DNA of 27,253 nucleotides, taken from assembly GCA_018398765.1 (NCBI GenBank), contig JAHBMJ010001296.1, positions 5,001 through 32,253 on the forward strand. Direction: 5' to 3'. The position numbers and the translations under genes are program-made. Below the pieces are notes generated by a model. The model ran no database searches and was not told the DNA's origin. It saw only the letters and a program-made list of their open reading frames with translations. The DNA comes from Chromera velia (Eukaryota; Sar; Chromeraceae). Shown one piece after another: positions 9,124 to 27,253 of the stretch (positions are counted from its first letter, which is position 1; each line of letters starts with the position of its first letter).

Positions 9124-12100
9124 CTTGATGAACACTTTACCCCCATTGGTACCCCCCCCCTGACCCCCTCCCCCACTCCCATCTCTCCAGTCTGCTTCAT
9201 CGCCTGCGTCCTCTGTCCCTCTCCCTCGCGCTGTTTGCCTCCTCTCGGTTCCCTCCCCGGTCTCCACACACAGCTGGCTCCGAGGCAGTCGCAGCACTCC
9301 CGCAGCCTCAGGCACAGGTCCCAGAAGTTCCATCCTGCATCCATCCATCCATCCATCTACGCATGCATCCATGCATGGATGCATCCATCCACCCATCCAT
9401 CCACCCATCCATCCATCCACAGGTCGACGAACGCAAACAGGAAACGGCGGGAACAAAGAGGGGCGATCAGGATTCGGATTTCGACACAAAGCGTGAAGGG
9501 CGAAACACAGAGAACGCAGAACCTGACTGAACAAAGTTTTGTATCCCACTCAAGCTTCACACAAAAAAAGGAACAAGAATTGAGGCATTTGTGGAGCTTG
9601 CAGACGATTTTATCGAATCAAAAAGCTTTTTTGGGGGGGGGGGCACTCACTCTTCGGGTCCAGGACCACTTCGGCCTTCTGAAGGGCCCAGTCCTTCGGC
9701 CCCCTCCACCCGCCTTCGGCTTCGCGTGCCGGGGTCCAGTCGACGGACCCATCCCTCATCTTGTCCTTCATTCCCCCCCCTCATTTCTATGGCCGCCCTC
9801 CAAGCCTGTAGATCTGCAGCTGCCCATTCTTTCCTTTCCTCTCTCACTTTTGCACGATCCAGCAGAGCTCGGGGGTTCCTCCCGTCCTCAGCCGGCTCTC
9901 TCCCCAACCCTCGGCCCTCAGGGGAGGGAGACGGGGAAGGTCGCCTGCCCCCTCCTCTCCCTCCTTCCCTCTCTGTTCCTCTTTCCCCACCAATGTTGTC
10001 CCGTGAGGATGCAGAATCCTCTCTCTCCTTTGGTTGCTCAGGTTTCTTTTCACTTAAGTGAGAACGTGCTACTCCTCCTGTGATACCAGTCTGACCTCTA
10101 TCAACCTCTCTTCCCTTTCTCTCCCGAGACCTCTCTCTTTCTTTCTGTCTCTGCCTCTGTTCAGCTGTTGCCATGGAGGCTCTGCTTGCCCCCTCCTCAC
10201 CTCCCTCTCTGGACACACTGACAGACTGCTGCGCAGCGCTGCAGCTTGCAGCTGTAGCTCCAGAAGGAGAAGGAGGCAAGGACCTTGCTGGGACTGCCCC
10301 CGCACCTGATGAAGGCTGAGGGGACACCTGGCCCTTCCTTCTCTTCAACAGACTCCCCTCCCCCTCGTCCCCCCCCTTTTGTTCTTCCACTGGGGGAGGG
10401 GAGGGGGAGGGGGGGCAAGGTCTTTTCGATCTTTCTACGTCTCCATTTCTGCCTCTTTCTGCTTCCTTTCCTTTTGCAGATTGCTTTTTCCCATATGCAA
10501 TCTCCAGGGGCCCAGCAAGTTCCTGGACACGGCCACGATCTCCGTTGCTGCGGGTACGAGGGGCGTCACTGGCCGCCTCTTCTGGCTCTTGGACCTCCTC
10601 TCTCTCTCTGTCTTCTTTGCCGAGCCCCTCTACTCTCTGCCTCTTTACGCACTCTGCTGAATCTCTTTCTCGAACAGCCCCCCGTTTCCCTTTTTTGTCT
10701 TCTACTTGGCTGACTTTTATTTGAAGTGCCTCTGCCCCCCTTTGTGTGTCTCTGTGTCGCCTCTCTGGAGACACATGGGAAGAGGCTGAAGCGGAAACAG
10801 CGGCACTGTCCACTTGGATTGCGGATCGGGTCTGCAGGTCGGCAGACGGTGATGGGGCGGTTGGTTTTGTAGGACTAGAGCTAGCTGCTTCTGCTTCTGC
10901 TTCATCCTCGTCGTCATCGTCGAAGAGACGAGGGGGGGCGTTGCTCTTTCGTGCACGGGTGAGAGGGGCGGGCCTCGGGGCCGGGGCTTCGGTCTTTCTC
11001 TTTCCTGCTGGACGAACAGCCTCTGTCGGTTGCTCCCTCGCACTGGTAGCATTCTCCGTTGGCATATTTCTTTTTTTCTGCCCCCCTCCTTCCTTCACTT
11101 GAAGCCTGTTTTCTTCTGTCGCGCGCTGATTGGAAGGATTTGCAGGTGGAGGTGCCTCTCTGGGACTCCCTCGCGCAGAGGCGGGAGGAGGAGGCAGGGC
11201 TGCTTGTGGTGCACGTGCAAGAAAAGTAATGGGAGTGACGTCATCAATGCACTGAAATACTTGAGATGCTTTCTCTTTCTCTTCAGCAGCACTTTTCTTC
11301 TCTTTCCTCCTCCCCCCCCCGTCCTTACCTTCCGATGCCTGACCGTCGGAGGCAGATGCCGTTTCGAGACGGCCTTGAATGACGCTCTGTCCCAGGTGGC
11401 TGACGGTGATCTCACGGAGCACAATGCCTTCTAGTGGAAAGCCGTTCTGTCTGGCTGAAACCACAAGGGGCCCCCCCGAGGCTTTTGCATTTCCTCCCTT
11501 CCCCCCCACGTCTCCTCTCACTGCTTTCTCCAGTGCTTGTCTGACAGCCATTCTTTGCGGAGAGGACTGACTGGCAGAAGAGGAGGAGGACGAAGAGCCC
11601 TGCCCCCCCTTCTCCTTGTCTCTCTCTTTCTGGATGGAGGGATCAATTAGGTAAACAGGGAGAAGGGTTGGAGGAGGGGGAGCGGTCAATGGCGCCCCTT
11701 CGAGTCCCGCCCCCTGTGTTTGCGTTTGGGTGGCAGCGATACGGTTCAGCCGAGCGTGCTGCTTTGCGAGAACAAGGACGACACTCTGGAGTCTGGAGAT
11801 AAGTCGGGAAACTAGACTCTCCCCTGACTGCCCAACAAGCGATACTCGAGTACCGCCCCCAGCCATGAGAGCGGAGTTAAAGTGGTCGTACAGGTGTTTG
11901 TCGATGAAAAGAAAGGTGCGGTAGAGGAAGAGAGATCCTCTGGGACGGCTTTGGGGGGCTCTGAGGTATTCCAACAGATGGGGGAAGGAGGAGACGCCCG
12001 AGGGTGCTCGCACCAACGTGTTGGGCAGACCCCTGGCGGTCCATATCCGTTTCTTTGCGAGGTCATCGAGATAGTCTGGCGTTACGATTGGTCTTCCTTT

Positions 12101-12888
12101 CATCATACATGCTAGAATCTTTTGATTTACCGTCAACTTCTTTCCTGCTACCAGAAGAGCAAATGCGTCTTGTGGCCAGGACGTCTCGAAAGAGAGGTAG
12201 GCTCCCGCCTTTCTTGCTCTTTCGAGGAGAGCCGAACGGACGGAATCAGACTCGGTACCGTTCGAAGTAAGGCCGGTGACAACAAAAATGAGGGGTTCAA
12301 ATTCAAGAACAAATTGCTCGCGTGCATTTCCCAAAGAGAACTCAACATCCTTCCCGAGCTCCACTTTTCCGTCCTTTGTCTGCCGGTGTTGCTGAAGGGG
12401 GCGGCCGTCGATGACGACTCGGTGGGGGTGTTGCGATGGGTGGGTGGGAGTGGCGGCATCTCGAATTCGGGGTATGGGTCTGTGGAAGGGGAGGGGCTCC
12501 CTGTCGGGGTGCTGGGTGACGGAATCCTTGACGAAGAAATTTTGGGTGGGGACCTCTGCAAACTTCAGTTGTTGGACCGGTTCAATTTCCAGACAGGCGT
12601 GGTGTCTGGAGACAGAGCGGTCCTGGAGCTCTATGTCGCAGTTCTGCCTGCAAACGACCAAACAAAAGGGGTGGGGCAGGGCATACGTGGTGAATGATCG
12701 CAAAAGCATGCAAGGAGCGATGACAACCATGTACACAGAATTAGGGGGAAAAAAAGGTGGAAAGCAGGTTTTTTGAAAAGAACCAGGATTAAACAGGAAA
12801 ATGCATGCACAGACCTGCCGAGCGTAAACGTTCCCGAAGTGAGTGTGTAGACATCCCCACTGTGTTTGCAGTGGACCTTCCACGACAT
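9124..12888 (-). CDS. NBS1: Nibrin (NBS1), MRN complex subunit; FHA and tandem BRCT domains; 3' end incomplete
   Basis: Model: exon 1 12888-12815, exon 2 12647-9651, exon 3 9334-9124; at least 1094 aa. Exon 1 starts [16 protein letters not shown] and splices in phase into [19 protein letters not shown], a classic FHA phosphopeptide-binding motif (G24-R25, S38-R39-H41). The FHA ends near EFEP (140-143), with an insertion at about 60-100. BRCT1 (about 142-225) contains [12 protein letters not shown], close to the conserved nibrin GRPIV.P.Y. BRCT2 starts near 262 ([12 protein letters not shown], then GGGTRVSLV). Residues about 400-1020 are charged, Ser/Pro-rich and disordered. Exon 3 ends NGGKVFIK, resembling the Mre11-binding motif. 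NBS1 recruits Mre11-Rad50 and ATM to double-strand breaks in the nucleus. A TGA (9647-9649) overlaps the donor ending exon 2; without splicing the protein would stop at 1024 aa. Domain order makes the identity strong; the exon 3 joining rests on phase and the motif. Confidence 0.82.
9333..9420. repeat. (ATCC)n tetranucleotide repeat
   Basis: Repeated CATC/ATCC units with an internal palindromic GCATGCATCCATGCATGGATGC segment. It lies in the NBS1 intron between exons 2 and 3 and runs right up to the exon 3 acceptor (ATGCAG on the minus strand at 9335-9340). Confidence 0.85.
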
Positions 12889-13928
12889 GGTCACTTTGGG
12901 ACGCCAAACAGGAGGCAGGGTCTTTCTCAAAAGGAGACGGAACTTTGTCTCAGACCTCCAAATATTCAAAAACACTCACGATGATCTCGTCAGCTACACG
13001 ATACCGCTCTACAGGAACGATCGAATACGCATACGGTAGTTGTGCTGTCGATTAGAAGCGGACCGTCCTCAACTCAGTCCAGATTCGAAGCCAATGGAGC
13101 TAGTCAAAAAGTCGTCAAAACATTCTCGAGACTAAGAATTGTGCGATCTTGCATGCAATCCTCGTGCACGCGTAGACGGAATGCAGCGCCATGCGGGCCC
13201 CGGCCCGCCCCAAGACAGACCTACAGGCGCGCCGCCGCCGCGCATGCATGCATGCGTGATCGAACGCGTACGTTGAAGCGCGCTTTTGCTGCATGCCACC
13301 AAATCGATCCAAATCGAGATTCGCGGAGACAGCAAGTCTCTTTCTGACTCCACTTCTTGAGTGATACACGCGTGTGGTGGGATAGGCTCGATCTCTGATC
13401 TGAAGGAGCTTGTTGTGCGAAAGTCGCAGACCTCTTTGAATCGATATGCGGGTCACATTGACATGAGTGTGCGTGCGCCATCCACGAGCACGATGATTCG
13501 GCGAAAAGAAAGAGAGGTGGAAGCGGAGTGGCAAGGTGAGCGAGTGTTCAGCTGCAACACTGGCAAGTCCCAGCTAGCTGGGGGAAGAGAAGAAATTGAT
13601 CGGCATATTTAAAACGCTGCATATCAGTGATCAGACGTTGAGAGGGTTGTTTGTTGCCCTTCAGTCCTTCAGGATCTGCCACTCACACCAGACTGAGTGG
13701 ACTTCAGTACGTCAGGAAGAGCACAAATCCATTTCAACAACAGTTCGGACCCGCTCCTTCCTTCTTTATTTTCTTCTCTTCGGGACCTTGCTTGCTCCGT
13801 TTCCATCTGAATCGACAACGTTTCACTGCTCTGCAGAGCTTTTCACAAAGATTCCGAAGAGCAGTTGAAAAAAGAGAGAAAGAGAGAGAGGTAGAATCAG
13901 ACAGAAAAGAGAGAGAGCGCCTCCCTGG
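12889..13928. promoter_or_regulatory. Shared intergenic region between divergent NBS1 and TBS genes
   Basis: About 1.04 kb separates the NBS1 start codon (12888, minus) from the TBS start codon (13929, plus). Both promoters and 5' UTRs must lie here unless upstream non-coding exons exist. No ORF inside resembles a protein. A TATTTAA element at about 13606 and a GC-rich, CATGCATG-bearing patch at about 13180-13275 are visible, but neither can be assigned as a promoter by eye. A purine-rich AGAGAG stretch immediately precedes the TBS start. Confidence 0.45.
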
Positions 13929-25194
<11,266 letters not shown>

Positions 25195-25559
25195 TGATTG
25201 AGCACGGCGCGTCATGTCTTTCCTGATAGAGTAAAAATGCACTCGCATTACATCTCTTACTCAGTTTGGCAACTTCGGTGCAAATCACTAATTATTATCA
25301 TCATACCCAAAATAGGTAATGCTAACTCTGATATAGCGACTACTGATAGGATTCATATAGGTTGGTAAATGTTATATACCATAGGATCGAATAGGATAGG
25401 ATTTATGTTCCCTTGAGATCCATTGCCTAGAAAAGGCTTATACCATCGGCAACCACATACAAGGTTGTTTTTAGAAAAGAACCTAACAACCAGCTAGCCA
25501 CCTTGTGTTCTAAAGAACTGATCGATCAATAAATGTTATTATCAATACTAATTAAAGAT

Positions 25560-25560
<1 letters not shown>

Positions 25561-25592
<32 letters not shown>
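25561..25592. repeat. (GATT)n microsatellite
   Basis: About seven perfect TGAT/GATT units in AT-rich intergenic DNA. Confidence 0.95.
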
Positions 25593-27143
25593 ATGTTCCG
25601 CCCTAGAGCCTTCCCGCTATATCTATCTGTCGCCTGAACGGCACTGATCAACAACTAGATCGACAATCACATTTATGTTTCAATACAGTACCCACATTTA
25701 CCCACATAATGGGCCACATTTCATAGTTTGCTTAAAGTGACAGTTATTGACGGTCTTGATTTTTAATAAGAATTACCAAACTAATTTAGACTAGATGAAA
25801 CTATCCCTGAAACTCATGATTTTCTTAAATTTGAGAACTCTGCATGAACGTATAATAAAAGTATATTGAATACAATCTACTCATCATTCATTAACTGTAT
25901 GACTGACTGCGTTCATTCAGATCAGCTGAGGGGCCCTGAGATCGCACGTACTCGTATGACGTATTTTTTTATTTGGGGGGGGGGCTGGTTCGGTTTGATC
26001 TCCGTCTGCTCTGTCACGATCCTTGGAGAAAAGTGCCCTTCAAGCAACTCGCACGCAGCCGCGATTCTGTTCAACCGTAATAATACACCTTGCCTCAGAG
26101 GGCAGCTCATCCTGGACCATATCGCCTCGGGACCCTGAGATTGTGTACTTGCATAAACGCGCGCGGTTGCGAGCATGCTAGCTAGAGCTCACATAATTCA
26201 TCCACAAATGCCCCCCGAGGCACTCACCCAACTGGTTGGGTGTATCCCGTGCTATGTAGCTGCATGCATGCATGCATGCACCTTAAATGCGTGCGCGGCC
26301 CACTACTCCTTCAGGGAGACCCAAACCAGCGCGGCCGACCCCCCCCCGAGGCGGCGCGCCCTCGCGTCCGCCGGGGTCAGGCCCGCCAGTGTGTAAGGTA
26401 ACCAATGACCGCGAGGCAGGCGACTACACTATCCGTAACCTCGGTTTGAGCAATTTGCGCAAATTTTTTTAGCCCGAACGAGCCGACGAAACCGGTACCG
26501 TTGGAAAGCCCTCCTCGAGCCATCTTCCCTTAAATAGAAACGGAGTCGCCATTCTTCCTGGATCGCGCGGTATGAAACCGCAAAGATCTGCGTGAACTTT
26601 CGTGGCTTCGGTCTGTCTCGCGCCGCCCGTGAGCCGCAGCCCCGCCGCCAACGGGGGCCACGGCCTTAAAAATTAATTCCAATACTATAAGCCCCTAATT
26701 TAGCTCCGTGCGAATAAAAACGCGCGCCGGGAAAGCGAAAAACGACGTCCCAATGACCGTAAAGTGTAAGTGCCACCACTTTCCGGGGCCGCCATAAATT
26801 AAAAAGTGCAAAAAAATGAAAAAAATCAAAACAATACAGAGCTGTTCGAAACAAACTTCTGGTCTGCTGCGACAAGAATGACGCACCAACTCTCCACGAA
26901 TGAACATCCACGAGGCTTCCCGCAGCACCAACTCACTTCCTTTCGATGAAGAGACTGCTGTTGACCCTTTCGATCACAAAAGCTTGCCGCTTTGTGGCCC
27001 GCTGGTCATCTTTCGGAGTCGACCTTCCAGCAACAGGTCCGACACCACCCCGTCTTCACGAACCATGACCGTCTACCGGCTTCTACCATGTGTCAGCTTC
27101 CATTGTTCTTGCTTTCTGCGATGCTGTGTGCAGGTCTCTGCCT

Positions 27144-27173
27144 GGGCGGGGGGAGCCCGAACTCCCCCCGCCC
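27144..27173. repeat. Perfect GC-rich hairpin, 12-bp stem, 6-nt loop
   Basis: GGGCGGGGGGAG (27144-27155), loop CCCGAA, CTCCCCCCGCCC (27162-27173). It is followed at once by TCCA-type tetranucleotide repeats. Confidence 0.9.
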
Positions 27174-27253
27174 CATCCATCCCATCCATTCCTCCAGCCA
27201 TCCATTCCTTCATCCATCCATGCATCCATTCCTCAATCCATCCATTCATTCCT
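27174..27253. repeat. Imperfect (TCCA)n tetranucleotide repeat
   Basis: CCATCCAT/CATTCCT units continue to the end of the window and probably beyond it. Confidence 0.85.

Larger units (their letters stand above)
25195..27253. other. Intergenic 3' flank, no gene recognised
   Basis: AT-rich to about 25950, then GC-rich patches (about 26280-26400 and 26500-26660). No ORF has protein character on either strand, and I see no rRNA or tRNA. A stretch ending TGTGTGCAG near 27133 looks like a splice acceptor, so an exon of another gene could begin at the very end, but nothing downstream reads as a protein. Confidence 0.45.

Noticed and set aside
8770-9549. Minus-strand 259-aa open frame
   Set aside because: Its composition comes from microsatellites (runs of SFFL, VCLS, CV). 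Only the segment 9124-9334 in it has exon character, which I assign to NBS1 exon 3.
9235-10083. Long plus-strand open frame opposite NBS1
   Set aside because: It is Pro/Ser-rich shadow sequence of the GC-rich antisense coding region and the ATCC repeat, with no domain.
12297-12307. GGTTCAAATTC resembling a tRNA B-box on the plus strand
   Set aside because: It lies inside the NBS1 coding exon on the opposite strand, and no cloverleaf is present.

Overview
The window is eukaryotic nuclear DNA. Genes carry many GT-AG introns, most introns are a few hundred bases long, microsatellites are dense, and the proteins are typical eukaryotic multidomain types. The mix of a DNA-repair nibrin, a Sec7-TBC fusion (the 'TBS' ArfGEF architecture known from ciliates and other deep-branching eukaryotes) and a secreted AA10 chitin oxygenase suggests a photosynthetic alveolate such as a chromerid (Chromera/Vitrella-like). 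That assignment is inference. Canonical GT donors and long introns argue against a core dinoflagellate.

Layout. (1) 617-1801, plus strand: an intronless gene for a secreted AA10-type lytic polysaccharide monooxygenase with two hevein-like (CBM18-type) modules. (2) 1802-8000: a long gene-poor, repeat-bearing stretch. It holds a clear 508-bp MITE with 15-bp terminal inverted repeats and an 8-bp target duplication (3966-4473), two clusters of an AGGTGCA motif and a 15-bp inverted repeat near 6.5 kb. (3) 9124-12888, minus strand: NBS1/nibrin, with an FHA domain, tandem BRCT domains, a long disordered region and a C-terminal Mre11-binding-like motif. Its last exons, between about 8.0 and 8.7 kb, are unresolved. 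(4) 12889-13928: about 1 kb shared between the divergent NBS1 and TBS genes. (5) 13929-25194, plus strand: a 23-exon gene whose conceptual product is about 1559 aa, ordered disordered N-terminus, Sec7, PH-like, linker, TBC domain with a large insertion. (6) 25195-27253: no confident gene; AT-rich then GC-rich intergenic DNA with a GC hairpin and tetranucleotide repeats.

The three genes do not form a pathway. The LPMO acts outside the cell on chitin or a similar glycan, NBS1 acts in the MRN double-strand-break complex, and the TBS protein should couple Arf activation with Rab-related membrane traffic. The most striking shared feature is the splicing signals. Many 5' splice sites have a pyrimidine at +3 and often lie at the head of GTCA-type tetranucleotide repeats, while acceptors strongly prefer TGCAG. 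The exon models here come from reading frame, splice-site and domain continuity by eye, with no transcript evidence.
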